Shown here: in pieces, positions 54,036-63,900 of the stretch | Layout of the letters: the number at the start of each line of letters is the position of its first letter | Numbering within the stretch: position 1 is the first letter of the stretch | Origin: Nocardia ignorata NBRC 108230 | GTDB lineage: Bacteria > Actinomycetota > Actinomycetes > Mycobacteriales > Mycobacteriaceae | Direction of reading: 5' to 3' | NCBI RefSeq assembly: GCF_001612905.1 | Contig: NZ_BDBI01000002.1 | Coordinates: 186,001-250,000 of the forward strand | DNA length: 64,000 nt | The notes under the pieces: model-generated | Database searches by the model: none | What the model saw: the letters and a program-made list of their open reading frames with translations, nothing else | Told to the model about the DNA's origin: nothing | Program-made: the position numbers and the translations under genes

Positions 54036-54929
54036 TCAGAAGTACCAGGGGTAGGGCGTCCAGTCGGGCGCGCGCTTCTCCAGGAAGGCGTCGCGCCCCT
54101 CCACCGCCTCGTCGGTCATGTACGCCAGCCTGGTCGCCTCACCGGCGAACAGCTGCTGACCGACCAGACCGTCGTCGAGCAGGTTGAACGCGTACTTCAG
54201 CATGCGCTGGGCCTGTGGCGATTTGCCGTTGATGTCGGCGGTCCACTCCAGCGCCACGGTCTCGAGCTCGTCGTGGTCGACGACCTTGTTCACCGCACCC
54301 ATCTGATGCATCTCCTCGGCCGTGTACGGCCTGCCGAGGAAGAAGATCTCGCGCGCGAACTTCTGGCCGACCATCTTCGCCAGATACGCGCTGCCGTAAC
54401 CGCCGTCGAACGAGCCGACATCGGCGTCGGTCTGCTTGAAGCGCGCGTGCTCGCGCGAAGCGAGCGTCAGGTCGCACACCACGTGCAGGCTGTGGCCGCC
54501 GCCGGCCGCCCACCCGTTCACCAGGGCGATCACCACCTTGGGCATGAACCGGATCAGCCGCTGCACCTCGAGGATGTGCAACCGGCCCGCGCGTGCCTTG
54601 TCGACGGTGTCGGCGGTGTCGCCCTCGGCGTACTGGTAGCCGCTGCGGCCGCGGATGCGCTGGTCGCCGCCGGAACAGAACGCCCAGCCACCGTCTTTCG
54701 GGCTCGGCCCGTTGCCGGTGAGCAGCACCGCACCCACGTCCGGCGACATGCGCGCGTGGTCGAGCGCGCGATACAGCTCGTCGACGGTGTGCGGGCGGAA
54801 GGCGTTGCGCACCTCGGGCCGGTCGAAGGCCACGCGCACGGTGCCCTGTTCGACGTGCCGGTGATAGGTGATGTCGGTCAGGTCTTCGAACCCGGGGACG
54901 GGCCGCCACAGCTTCGGATCGAAAGTCAC
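54036..54929 (-). CDS. menB: 1,4-dihydroxy-2-naphthoyl-CoA synthase
   Basis: 297 residues from GTG 54929. Crotonase fold with oxyanion-hole segments GWAFCSGGDQRIRGRSGYQY and GWAAGGGHSLHVVCDLTLAS. The MenB-specific C-terminus reads FAGEATRLAYMTDEAVEGRD and ends in APDWTPYPWYF. RPEVRNAFRPHTVDELYRAL is highly conserved. Closes the second ring by Dieckmann condensation of o-succinylbenzoyl-CoA. The frame runs far upstream on the minus strand, but that part is only a shadow of the gene at 55071. Confidence 0.96.
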   Translation of the reverse strand: MTFDPKLWRPVPGFEDLTDITYHRHVEQGTVRVAFDRPEVRNAFRPHTVDELYRALDHARMSPDVGAVLLTGNGPSPKDGGWAFCSGGDQRIRGRSGYQYAEGDTADTVDKARAGRLHILEVQRLIRFMPKVVIALVNGWAAGGGHSLHVVCDLTLASREHARFKQTDADVGSFDGGYGSAYLAKMVGQKFAREIFFLGRPYTAEEMHQMGAVNKVVDHDELETVALEWTADINGKSPQAQRMLKYAFNLLDDGLVGQQLFAGEATRLAYMTDEAVEGRDAFLEKRAPDWTPYPWYF

Positions 54930-55070
54930 GACACCGATTATTGCCCTACCGCATGGGGCGAGCCTACGAGGCGGTAACACCGCAGGTCGAGCGGTCGCGC
55001 GAGCATCCCGCGCGCGGGTGCGTATAGTTGCGCCTGCTCGTTCATCGAACCGATCCGGAGGAACCTGAAA

Positions 55071-55517
55071 GTGGTTGCAGCACTGTCTGAATCCCTGCTC
55101 GACGACGCCAAGCGCCCGGCTTTCCTTGCTGACGCCGTCGAGGTTCTCGACGCCGAGGTCTCGGACAAAGGTGGTGCGTCCGGCCTGGCCGTGAAGGGTG
55201 GTTACGCGGCGGTCAAGAAGATCAGCCCCACCATCGTTCCCGACGCGCTGGCCTCGCTGGCGCCGAAGCTGCTCGATCAGCTCCAGCCGTACTGGGCCGA
55301 ATTCACCGCCTCGGGCACCGGCACCTTCGCCGATCTGCTGAGCGCCAAGTCCGACGAGGTCGCCGAGTCGCTGCTGGCGGTCACCGACGCCCGCGCCGAG
55401 GCGTCGACCCGTCCCGCGCTGCAGAAGGTGTACTCCTCGATGCGCGGTTCGGCCAAGAAGCACGTCATCGAGGCGCTGCCGCGCGTCGGCGATCTGGTGC
55501 AGAAGCACGCGGGCTGA
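55071..55517 (+). CDS. Conserved helical protein (DUF6918-like)
   Basis: 148 residues from GTG 55071 with GGAGG upstream. All helical, no signal or membrane segment: LSESLLDDAKRPAFLADAVE, AVKGGYAAVKKISPTIVPDA, LAPKLLDQLQPYWAEFTASG, DEVAESLLAVTDARAEASTR, SARKHV-like GSAKKHVIEALPRVGDLVQK. Widespread in Mycobacteriales; I recall it as DUF6918. Function unknown. Followed by a strong terminator. Divergent from menB with 141 bp between starts. Confidence 0.8.
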   Translation: MVAALSESLLDDAKRPAFLADAVEVLDAEVSDKGGASGLAVKGGYAAVKKISPTIVPDALASLAPKLLDQLQPYWAEFTASGTGTFADLLSAKSDEVAESLLAVTDARAEASTRPALQKVYSSMRGSAKKHVIEALPRVGDLVQKHAG

Positions 55518-55532
55518 GTTTCCCGCACACAC

Positions 55533-55575
55533 CGAAGGCCGGTGTGGTTCGTACGCGAACCGCACCGGCCTTTCG
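55533..55575 (+). terminator. Long-stem terminator after the 55071 gene
   Basis: CGAAGGCCGGTGTGGTTCG pairs with CGAACCGCACCGGCCTTTCG with one mismatch, over a 4-base loop. Right arm includes TTT. Confidence 0.88.
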
Positions 55576-55889
55576 CATGTCCTGTGACCACTGTCACCCC
55601 GGGGGATTCGCGGGAACCGCCCGTCACGGCCACGCCCGGTCGCGGGTAAATTCCGCCGCCCCGACTGTGAGCGAGATAACCGCGCCGGTAAACGGCGGGA
55701 AAATTGCGGGTTGCCGTGAATTATGGAGCGCGCGAGGATGCCGCGAACGATTGGCTACTGCCGACCGGAATCGATTACCGTGCCTCTCGAGCGGTTCGGA
55801 AAGAGGAATTGCTTGCTGCGGAAATCGCATCTTCCGCTGGGTACAGATGAAATGACTGCATTGCGCAGGTCGAAAGGAAGTCCGGTCAC
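55576..55889 (+). other. Gene-free stretch before a secreted-protein gene
   Basis: About 310 bp between the terminator and the ATG at 55890. I see no open frame with coding character on either strand. It is lower in GC than its surroundings and probably holds the promoter and a leader for the downstream gene; TTGGCT at 55751 and TACCGT at 55776 are the best promoter-like pair but with a long 19-bp spacer. Confidence 0.4.
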
Positions 55890-56174
55890 ATGATCTCTCG
55901 TAAGGCCCTCGCCGCCACCGGTGCCGCCGCTACCGCCGCCGTCATGTTCTTCGGTCCGGCCGCTATGGCGAACGCTGAGGACAGCGGCTCCGCCAGCGGT
56001 TCCGCCGAGCTGCTCGAGCTGTCCACCGGCTCGGCCGGCCTGCTCGAAGGCCCCGCCGCCGGCTCCAGCGTGCTCGAGTCGGGCAGTGGTGCCATCGACG
56101 GCCTCACCTCCGCCGTCCTCAACATCGTCGACGCCGTCACCGGCATCAAGGACCTCACCGCTCCCGCCGAGTGA
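55890..56174 (+). CDS. Small secreted protein
   Basis: 94 residues from ATG 55890 with GAAAGGAAGT upstream. Signal peptide ISRKALAATGAAATAAVMFF ends at ANA before EDSGSAS. The mature part is Ser/Gly-rich with repeated LL-x-STGSAGLLEG and SSVLESGSGA units, then a helix (GLTSAVLNIVDAVTGIKDL). No Cys. Plan resembles the other small secreted proteins here, and it ends in a strong terminator. Function unknown. Confidence 0.75.
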   Translation: MISRKALAATGAAATAAVMFFGPAAMANAEDSGSASGSAELLELSTGSAGLLEGPAAGSSVLESGSGAIDGLTSAVLNIVDAVTGIKDLTAPAE

Positions 56175-56206
56175 GCTGACCCCACCCTCGGCCCTTGTGC
56201 CGAAAC

Positions 56207-56249
56207 GAAATCCGGCGACCGGGGCACGGCCCCGTCGCCGGATTTCTTT
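56207..56249 (+). terminator. Terminator after the 55890 gene
   Basis: GAAATCCGGCGACCGGGGC pairs with GCCCCGTCGCCGGATTTC with one mismatch, over a short loop, followed by TTTG. Separates it from menD. Confidence 0.88.
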
Positions 56250-56456
56250 GTCTTGACGACTTGTTTGCGAACCGATGTATCTCGAACAGATAAACATAGT
56301 AATAGCCATACCTTTCGAGCCACCGGCAGCTAATTGCCCGGAACCGCCGGGGAATTGGTCTCCGGCACCATGACGGTGCCGCAGGGCCCCGGCGGTGACG
56401 TATCCAACGTGGGCCGGAGGCAGACGCGCCCCGCCCCGTCTGACAGGCTGGTGATT

Positions 56457-58088
56457 GTGAATCCGTCAACTGCGCAGGCACGAGTGGTCGTCGACGAGTT
56501 CGTGCGCGGCGGCGTCCGCGAGGTGGTGCTGTGCCCCGGATCGCGCAACGCCCCGCTCGCCTTCGCCCTGCAGGCCGCCGACGCGGCCGGTCGGCTGCGG
56601 CTGCACATGCGCATCGACGAGCGCACCGCGGGATTCCTCGCGATCGGCCTGGCGGTGTCGTCGGGGCGGCCCGTCCCGGTGGTGATGACCTCCGGTACCG
56701 CCGTCGCCAACCTGGCCCCCGCCGTGCTCGAGGCGAACTACGCGCGGGTGCCGCTGATCGTGGTCAGCGCGAACCGGCCCTACGAGATGCTCGGCACCGG
56801 CGCCAACCAGACCGTCGAACAGCTCGGCCTGTTCGGCAGCCAGGTGCGCGCGACCATCAGCCTCGGACTGGCCGAAGCCGAGGTCGGCGAGGCGAACTAC
56901 GCGAGACAGAACAGCGTGTGGCGCTCGGCCGTGTGCCGGGTGCTCGCCGCCGCGCGCGGTACCCGCTCCGGCAACGCGGGACCCGTGCAGTTCGACATCC
57001 CGCTGCGCGAGCCCCTGGTCCCTGAGCTGTCCGACGATGTGATCCCCGTCGGTCGCGAGGGTGACAAGCCGTGGACGGCTACCCAGTACGCGACCCTCGA
57101 CGTACCGCTCGACATCGACCTCACCCCCGACACCGTGGTCATCTCCGGACACGGTGCCGGTCTGCGCCCCGAGCTCGCGGCGCTGCCGACGGTCGCCGAG
57201 CCGACCGCGCCCATGCACGGCCCGGCCTTGCATCCGCTCGCGCTGTCGCTGCTGGCGCCGAAGCAGGCGATCATCACCGGTCGGCCCACGCTGCACCGGC
57301 AGGTGTCGCGGGTGCTCGCCGATCCGAACGTCACCGTGTACGCGCTCACCACGGGTCCACGCTGGCCCGATGTGTCCGGCAATGTCGTCGGCACCGGCAC
57401 CCGCGCGGTCACCACCGGAACCCCGGACCCGGCATGGCTGGCCCGCTGCGCCGACCTGAACAACCAGGCCGAAGCGGTGGTCCGCGCCGAGCTGGCGAGC
57501 CACCCCAAGGCCACCGGCCTGCACGTCGCCGCCGTGGTCATGGACGCTCTGCGCGAGGGTGATCAGCTGTTGCTCGGCGCATCGAACCCGGTGCGCGACG
57601 CCGCACTGGTGTCGAGCCCGCGCCGAGGTGTGCGGGTGCTGTCCAACCGTGGCGTCGCGGGCATCGATGGCACCGTCTCCGGCGCGGTGGGCGCGGCGTT
57701 GGCACACCCCGGCCGCACGATCGCCCTCATGGGTGACCTGACGTTCCTGCACGACGCGTCCGGCCTGCTCATCGGCCGCGGCGAACCGCGCCCCGGCAAC
57801 CTGACCATCGTGGTCGCCAACGACGACGGCGGCGGCATCTTCGAGCTGCTCGAACAGGGCGACCCGCAGTACGCGGGCGTGTTCGAGCGGGTCTTCGGCA
57901 CACCGCACGGCATGGATCTGGCCGCGCTGTGCGCCGCCTACCGCATTCCGCATCGTGGCGTCGACCCCGCCGAACTCGCGGAGGAACTCGCCGCCGACGC
58001 GCACGGCATGCGGGTGCTCGAGGTGGCCACCGAACGGTCCAGCCTGCGCGAGCTGCACGCCACCGTGCGCGCCAAGATCGCCGGCTAG
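56457..58088 (+). CDS. menD: SEPHCHC synthase (MenD)
   Basis: 543 residues. GTG 56457 is chosen because the product then starts [14 protein letters not shown], matching mycobacterial MenD; the frame is open back to 56334. ThDP enzyme: [68 protein letters not shown] in the first half; [13 protein letters not shown] and [18 protein letters not shown] (the GDG-N metal and ThDP motif) in the second. Adds 2-oxoglutarate-derived succinyl to isochorismate. The minus-strand menB-menA group is 1.5 kb away and separately transcribed. Ends overlapping the 58085 gene. Confidence 0.95.
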   Translation: MNPSTAQARVVVDEFVRGGVREVVLCPGSRNAPLAFALQAADAAGRLRLHMRIDERTAGFLAIGLAVSSGRPVPVVMTSGTAVANLAPAVLEANYARVPLIVVSANRPYEMLGTGANQTVEQLGLFGSQVRATISLGLAEAEVGEANYARQNSVWRSAVCRVLAAARGTRSGNAGPVQFDIPLREPLVPELSDDVIPVGREGDKPWTATQYATLDVPLDIDLTPDTVVISGHGAGLRPELAALPTVAEPTAPMHGPALHPLALSLLAPKQAIITGRPTLHRQVSRVLADPNVTVYALTTGPRWPDVSGNVVGTGTRAVTTGTPDPAWLARCADLNNQAEAVVRAELASHPKATGLHVAAVVMDALREGDQLLLGASNPVRDAALVSSPRRGVRVLSNRGVAGIDGTVSGAVGAALAHPGRTIALMGDLTFLHDASGLLIGRGEPRPGNLTIVVANDDGGGIFELLEQGDPQYAGVFERVFGTPHGMDLAALCAAYRIPHRGVDPAELAEELAADAHGMRVLEVATERSSLRELHATVRAKIAG

Positions 58089-58339
58089 AGCTCGTCCTCC
58101 TCGTCGACGAACGCGTCACCGTCATCGAGCGGCACCTCGATGCTCTGCTCGATCACATCGGCCGGATTGGCCCGGTCGGCGTCCTGATCGACCCGGGCCG
58201 CCATCTCCTCGGTGTAGTCGGCGCTGTCGACGAGGGCCGGGTCGTCGGGGACATCGTCGTGGAAGGCCGACTGCTCCTGTTCCACGCGATCGGCCTCGGG
58301 GACCTCGTCCAGCGGGCGGGCGGTGTCGTAGTCGATCAT
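58085..58339 (-). CDS. Small acidic conserved protein
   Basis: 84 residues from ATG 58339 with GAGGAG upstream. Very acidic and probably disordered: [40 protein letters not shown], then a conserved [18 protein letters not shown] end. I recall such short acidic proteins with the ADVIEQ...VPLDD ending in many actinobacteria. No function known. Its TAG stop (CTAG on both strands at 58085-58088) is shared with menD's stop. Confidence 0.75.
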   Translation of the reverse strand: MIDYDTARPLDEVPEADRVEQEQSAFHDDVPDDPALVDSADYTEEMAARVDQDADRANPADVIEQSIEVPLDDGDAFVDEEDEL

Positions 58340-58474
58340 CGGTACTCCTCTGTCGTCGTCGTTGCCTCGGACGGGTGTCGCTGATCGGGTCGTGCGCTGT
58401 CCAGAGTGCGCCGTTCGCCGGTTCTCGGCAACCCGCACCGATGATTCCGGCAGCATCGGGTCGTCTCGTTCTGT

Positions 58475-59056
58475 ATGGAGCCGCAATTCGATTTCGCCCC
58501 CGCCGCCGGTTCGCTGGCCACTGTCGTCGCCGGGATCACCGACGACCAGTTCACCGCCCTCACCCCGTGCGTCGGCCTCGACGTTCGCGATCTGATCCGC
58601 CATGTCGTCGAGCTCACCGAAGCGTTCCGCCAGGCCGCGACCAAGGAATCCGTCGGTCGCTCCGCGCCACCCGGCGTGGTCGACGACGAGCTCTCCGCCG
58701 ATTGGCGCACCAGGATTCCCACGCAGCTCGACGCGCTCGTCGAGGCATGGCGGGCGCCCGAGGCCTGGGACGGTGATACCGAAGCCGGTGGGGTCGTGAT
58801 GCCGGCTGCGGCGATGGCGATGGTCGCGCTCGACGAACTCGTGGTCCACGGGTGGGATCTGGCGGTGTCGACCGGTCAGGTACTCGAGGTCGACCCTGAT
58901 CATCTGGGGATTCTGCTCGAGTTTCTGGGTGAGACCGATCCGGAGGGGACACCCGGGTTGTTCGGGCCGGTCGTCGCTGTCGCCGAGGACGCGCCCGCAC
59001 TCGACCGAGTGTTGGGGCTCACCGGTCGTGATGCGGGATGGAAGCCTCCGGCCTAG
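58475..59056 (+). CDS. DinB-fold (TIGR03086-like) protein
   Basis: 193 residues from ATG 58475. Four-helix bundle of the mycothiol-dependent/DinB type: FAPAAGSLATVVAGITDDQF, LDVRDLIRHVVELTEAFRQA (first His ligand), AMAMVALDELVVHGWDLAVS (third His in VVHGWD). These supply the metal triad. Members are often annotated TIGR03086, maleylpyruvate isomerase-like; some use mycothiol as cofactor. Substrate unknown. Its 3' end forms the first unit of a 28-bp tandem repeat. Confidence 0.82.
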   Translation: MEPQFDFAPAAGSLATVVAGITDDQFTALTPCVGLDVRDLIRHVVELTEAFRQAATKESVGRSAPPGVVDDELSADWRTRIPTQLDALVEAWRAPEAWDGDTEAGGVVMPAAAMAMVALDELVVHGWDLAVSTGQVLEVDPDHLGILLEFLGETDPEGTPGLFGPVVAVAEDAPALDRVLGLTGRDAGWKPPA

Positions 59057-59122
59057 CGCTGCGAGGTGGAAGCCGCGGGCCTGGTGCTGCTGGGTGGAAG
59101 CTGCGGGTCTGGCGCTGCGGGT
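59039..59122 (+). repeat. 28-bp tandem repeat, three copies
   Basis: Copies at 59039-59066, 59067-59094 and 59095-59122, each starting TGGAAGC and ending near GCGCTGCG(A/G)G. Identity between copies is about 75-85%. The first copy encodes the terminal WKPPA and stop of the preceding gene; the rest is intergenic. Likely from slippage or local duplication; a role as a binding array cannot be excluded. Confidence 0.85.
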
Positions 59123-59155
59123 CTGTTTGCCCGAACTCGCGGGTCGAACGTTGTC

Positions 59156-59791
59156 CTACGACCGTCGGTCGGCGTAGGCCGCGTCGACGAAGGTGCCTGC
59201 CATCGTCGCCACGGTCGCGGCGCGCGCGGCTCGGTCGGCTGCGTCCCGATCGATCGGATCGCCGCTGGCCAGGAGACGGTAGTAGAGCGGTGCGGAGACC
59301 GCTGACAGCACAGCGCGGGCGTCGGTACCCGCGGGTGCTTCGCCGCGAGCGACCGCGTCGTGGACGCAGGGCGCCCACTCGTCGAGGCGGGTGTCGTAGA
59401 AGGCGTGCAGCGCGTTCGCGGTGTCGGCGTCGACGGTGGCGGCGGCGATCACGGCTCGGAACAGGTTGCCTTGGCGTGGGTCGATGAGGGTTTTGGCGAC
59501 CAGGCGGGCGTTCGCGGTTAGGTCGTCGAGCAGGGCGCCGGTGTCGGTGCGGGGCAGCGACTGCTCGGCCATATCGATCAGGAGGTCCGCGACCAGGCCC
59601 GCGGGTGTGCGCCAGCGCCGGTAGACGGTGGTCTTCCCGACGCCCGCCGTCGCGGCGACTTCGGTCAGATCGAGCCCGCCCAAGCCGCGTTCGGCGAGCA
59701 GATCGCCGGTCACCTGCAGGACGGCTTCACGGACCCGTGCGGTACGCCCACCTGGGCGAACAGACCCGGGCCAAGCGATATCGTGCTGCAT
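59156..59791 (-). CDS. TetR/AcrR family regulator
   Basis: 211 residues. N-terminal HTH: RVREAVLQVTGDLLAERGLG, LDLTEVAATAGVGKTTVYRR, WRTPAGLVADLL. C-terminal ligand domain of the TetR_C_33-like kind (RLVAKTLIDPRQGNLFRAVI, ADTANALHAFYDTRLDEWAP). ATG 59791 has AGGAG upstream. It is divergent from the aldo/keto reductase gene with 82 bp between the starts, so it most likely represses that gene and itself. Inducer unknown. Confidence 0.9.
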   Translation of the reverse strand: MQHDIAWPGSVRPGGRTARVREAVLQVTGDLLAERGLGGLDLTEVAATAGVGKTTVYRRWRTPAGLVADLLIDMAEQSLPRTDTGALLDDLTANARLVAKTLIDPRQGNLFRAVIAAATVDADTANALHAFYDTRLDEWAPCVHDAVARGEAPAGTDARAVLSAVSAPLYYRLLASGDPIDRDAADRAARAATVATMAGTFVDAAYADRRS

Positions 59792-59803
59792 AACGGAACT
59801 CCT

Positions 59804-59857
59804 GTTTCATTTATGGCGAATCGGGTGTACTGTCCGAGGCGTTAACGAAACTATAGA
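59804..59857 (+). promoter_or_regulatory. Divergent promoter region with possible TetR half-sites
   Basis: GTTTCATTTA (59804-59813) and TAACGAAAC (59843-59851) are inverted half-sites; CGTTAACG at 59840-59847 is a perfect 8-bp palindrome. TATAGA at 59852-59857 is a -10-like box before the ATG at 59874. No strong -35 box. Fits repression of both divergent genes. Confidence 0.45.
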
Positions 59858-59873
59858 CCCTTTAGGAGTTCTC

Positions 59874-60917
59874 ATGGAGTATCGGCGGCTCGGCGCTTCG
59901 GGTCTGCACGTTCCCGCCCTCGGTTTCGGGGCAGGCACCTTCGGCGGGCGTGGTCCCCTGTTCAGCGCGTGGGGCGATACCGACGCGGCCCAGGCCAGGC
60001 GGTTGATCGACGTCAGCCTCGAGGCTGGAGTGACCCTGTTCGACACGGCCGATGTCTATTCCGACGGTGCGTCCGAGGAAGTGCTCGGTGCTGCGATCAA
60101 GGGCAGGCGCGACAAGGTGCTGTTGTCCACCAAGTCGGCGCTACCCACCGGGCCCGGCGCCGACGACGCCGGTGCGGGCCGGGCCAGGCTCATCCGCGCG
60201 GTCGATGCGGCGCTGCACCGCCTCGGCACCGACTATCTCGACCTGTTCCAGCTGCACGCCTTCGACGCCGGCACACCGCTGCTCGAAACACTCTCGGCGC
60301 TGGGCGATCTCGTGCAGGCAGGCAAGATCCGCTATGTCGGTGTCTCCAACTTCGCCGGTTGGGAACTGATGAAGACCTTGGCCACCGCTGAGGCGCACGG
60401 CCTTCCGAAACCCGTTGCGCACCAGGTCTATTACTCGCTCGTGGGACGCGACTACGAGTGGGAACTCATGCCGCTCGGCGCCGATCAGGGTGTCGGCGCG
60501 GTGGTGTGGAGCCCGCTGGGCTGGGGTCGGCTCACCGGGAAAGTCCGCCGCGGCCAGCCACTTCCGGCGGGCAGCCGACTGCACGACACGGCGCAAGCCG
60601 GTCCACCCGTCGACGACGAGCACCTCTACGACGTCGTCGACGTGCTCGACACCATTTCGGCCGAGACCGGCCGCAGCGTCCCACAGATCGCCCTGAACTG
60701 GCTGCTCACCCGTCCCACCGTCGCCACCGTCCTGATCGGTGCCCGCAACGAGGAACAGCTGCGGCAGAACCTCGGCGCCGTCGGTTGGCAACTCGACCCA
60801 GAACACCTCGCCGCCCTCGACGCGGCGAGCGCCACCACACCCCCGTACCCCTACTACCCGTACCACCGCTTACCGGACTTCGCCCGGCTCAACCCGCCCG
60901 TGGTCCGCGCGGCCTGA
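59874..60917 (+). CDS. Aldo/keto reductase
   Basis: 347 residues from ATG 59874 with AGGAG at 59864-59868. Barrel with the catalytic tetrad: Asp/Tyr in FDTADVYSDGASEEVLGAA, Lys in KVLLSTKSALP, His in LDLFQLHAFDAGT. NADPH-binding end: VATVLIGARNEEQLRQNLG. Starts MEYRRLGASGLHVPALGFGA. Substrate unknown, probably an aldehyde or xenobiotic under control of the divergent TetR. Its TGA stop directly abuts the stop of the convergent reductase fusion. Confidence 0.9.
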   Translation: MEYRRLGASGLHVPALGFGAGTFGGRGPLFSAWGDTDAAQARRLIDVSLEAGVTLFDTADVYSDGASEEVLGAAIKGRRDKVLLSTKSALPTGPGADDAGAGRARLIRAVDAALHRLGTDYLDLFQLHAFDAGTPLLETLSALGDLVQAGKIRYVGVSNFAGWELMKTLATAEAHGLPKPVAHQVYYSLVGRDYEWELMPLGADQGVGAVVWSPLGWGRLTGKVRRGQPLPAGSRLHDTAQAGPPVDDEHLYDVVDVLDTISAETGRSVPQIALNWLLTRPTVATVLIGARNEEQLRQNLGAVGWQLDPEHLAALDAASATTPPYPYYPYHRLPDFARLNPPVVRAA

Positions 60918-63900
60918 TCAGTACACGTCGCGCACGTAGCGCTTCTCGGCGACCAGTTGCTTCTTGAAGGCCAGTGCGCCCGCCTCGTCGAGCTTGCCGT
61001 GGATGCGGGCGATCCGCAGCAGGGTGTCGTCGACGTCCTTGGCCATGCGAGCGGCGTCGCCGCACACGTAGAAGTGGGCGCCCTCGCACAGCCACGACCA
61101 CAACTCGGCGCCGTGCTCGATCATCCTGTGCTGCACATAGATCCGCTCGCGCTGATCACGAGAAAAGGCCAGGTCGAGGCGGGTGAGGAAGCCCGAGCGG
61201 AACATGTCCTCCAGCTCGGTGCGGTAGTAGAAGTTGTGTGCCGCGTGCTGGTCGCCGAAGAACAACCAGTTGCGCCCGGTCGCGCCGACGGCCCGGCGTT
61301 CGTGCAGGAACCCACGGAAAGGAGCGATACCGGTACCGGGGCCGACCATGATCATCGGCACGGTCGGGTCGAGCGGTGGACGGAAATGCGGTGCCCGCTG
61401 GAGGAAGATCGGCACCTCGGCACCGGCGCGGTCGGCCAGGAAGGTCGAGCACACCCCGCCTCGGCGCACCGAATCACCCACCGGGTCGCCGTAGCGCAAC
61501 ACACCTACCGTCAGCTGCACCTCGTCCGGCGTGGTGAGCGGGCTGGACGAAATCGAATACTGGCGCGGCTGCAGCTTTTTCAGTGCACCGAGCCAGTCGA
61601 CCAGGTCGGTCCGCACCGGGAAGTCCCGCAGCACGTCCACGGCTTGGCGGTCCCACAGGTAACTCGCCAACTCGTTGCGGTTGTCCCGGCGCAGCAGTTT
61701 GGCCAGTTGCGGGTGCGGATTCCGTTCGGCGATGAACCCGAGCAGATCGTTGCTCACCTTGGTGATGTCGAAATGTGTGCGCAGTGCGTCGGTGAGCAGC
61801 AGCTCCCGCCCGTCGACCTCCACCGCGCGTCGTCCGTCGAGGCCGGTAGCCGCGAGCCACTCCGCCACGAGGTCGTCACAGTTGGTCGGCAGCACACCCA
61901 AGGAATCGCCCACCTCGTAGGGGGCATCGAGTTTGTGCAGGTCGAAACCGAAGCGGCGCACCTCTTTCGGTGATCCCGGCGCGCTCAGCACTTCGTTGCG
62001 CATGAGGGTGGCGAGTACGGGGGACTGACGGGTGAAGGGTGCGGCGGGTGCTCGCCGCGAAGGTGTGGTCTGCGGGCGATCGAGGACGGAGGCGCCACCT
62101 CGACCGCTCGGTCGGCTCGCGGCCTGCGCGGGATAAGGCTGCGGCGCGGCCCCCTGTATTGCGGAGTGCTGGGTCGTCGCCGTGAATCCAGGGGGCCACG
62201 TCCCTGTTGGTACAGGTGCGAATCCCGGCGTGGCAGGGGCCGTCGACCCGGGCAGGGTCGTGCCGAAGTGGTTGCCTGCGTCAGCCGAGGGGGAACCGAC
62301 GAGTGGCGCTGCGGGCGGGAAAGTGGTTGCGGGCGGGACGGAGCCGAATCGGGGCGTGCCTGCGGTTGAGGGGATGCCGGTCAGCGCAGATCCGGCTGAA
62401 CTCGTGCCGAATGTTGTGGGAGTGCCGGCCGGTGAACCAACGTCGGCCAGTGAACCGACGTCGGACGGCGAACCTAGGTCGGCCGCCGACGAGTCGGGGC
62501 CAGACGGCGCCGAACCGGGGCCGGACGGCGCCGAACCGGGTGACGTGTCGGGGTTCGGGGTGATGGCAGTGAGGACATCGGTAATCCACTGGTCGGCGGC
62601 GTCGTCGAAATCGGGTTCGCTGTCGACGCGGGGGAGTAGGCGGTGGGCGCCACGGGCGGAGAGGAGGGTGTCGAGGGTGCGGCCGTGGCCGCAGAAGTCG
62701 TCGTAGGAGGAGTCGCCGAGGGCGAATACCGCGTAGCGGATACGAGGCAGGCGCAGCGCGTCGTCCTCGAGCCGGGCGAGGAAATCGGCGCCGTTGTCGG
62801 GCGGTCCGCCGTCACCGAATGTGCTCGTGACGACGAGAACATCACCATCGAGTGCGGTCGGTTCGCAGGAGTCCATGTCGAGCAGCTTGGGCGCGAACCC
62901 GCCATCGGCGAGCCGCGCCGCCACCGAGGCGGCCAGCTCCTCAGCGTTGCCGGTTTGCGAAGCCCACAACACCGTCACGGTTGTGGATAACGCACCACCC
63001 GCTCCCGGCTCGGCTCCGCCCGCCGAGACGCCTACGGCACCCGGTCGGCCGGGAACCGCATCGACGGTGGGTCCGCCGTTGGCCACCGCACCGCCTGAGC
63101 TGAAGTCTCCGAAGGGAGGGTTATCGAACGGCTGCCCACCGACCGGCATTCCGGTGTCAGGGCTGCCGGCGGATTCACCGGCAGTGCCGGGACCCCTGGA
63201 GTACGCGCCGGCCAACATGCCGTCGATCCACAAGCGGGCCTGCGGTGACAGCGGGGCGGTGGCAGGCAGCACGGGCTGACCGGACACCGGAAGAGTTTGC
63301 AGCGCAGCGAGATACCCACCGAGATAGACGCGCTCGGCCTCGCTGAGTAACGGCGAGATCCCCGCGTCGAGCCCGAGCATCACAGCCAACGGATGCGGAC
63401 CACCGTGACCGGGCCCCGGGACCGCCGGGCTCTCCGGGGCGAACCCGACCGGTTGACGGGTGTCGGCCGACGGCTGACCAGTGTGCACGGTCGGCGGTGC
63501 GGGTTGCCCGGCCGGCATGGCGTGTTGGGGCAGCCGGCCGGCCTCTGGGGAACCTTGCTGAATCGGAACTCCCGTCGAGGATTCCGCCGCCGGACCCACA
63601 CGGCGCAGCGCGACCGCGCACGCCTTGAACTCCGGTTGCAGGGAAGTGGGGTCGACGGCGTCGTTGGTGACGGCGTTGATCGTCAGGTATTCGCCCTGTT
63701 CGTCATTCCAGTGGAAAGGAGCGAAGCAGTCGCCGGGACGGACCCGGTCGCTGATGCGGACCGGGAGAACGGCTCGCCCACGCCGGGAGGCGATTTCGAG
63801 CTGATCGCCAGGTTTCAGGTCGAGGCGGGCGGCGTCGTCGGGGTGCACCTCGACGAACGGTTCCGGGTCGAGTTTGGTCAGTTTGGTGACCTTGCCGGTC

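Noticed and set aside
54930..55565. Upstream extension of menB on the minus strand
   Set aside because: The extension has no ribosome site, is antisense to the gene at 55071, and family MenB proteins start near 54929.
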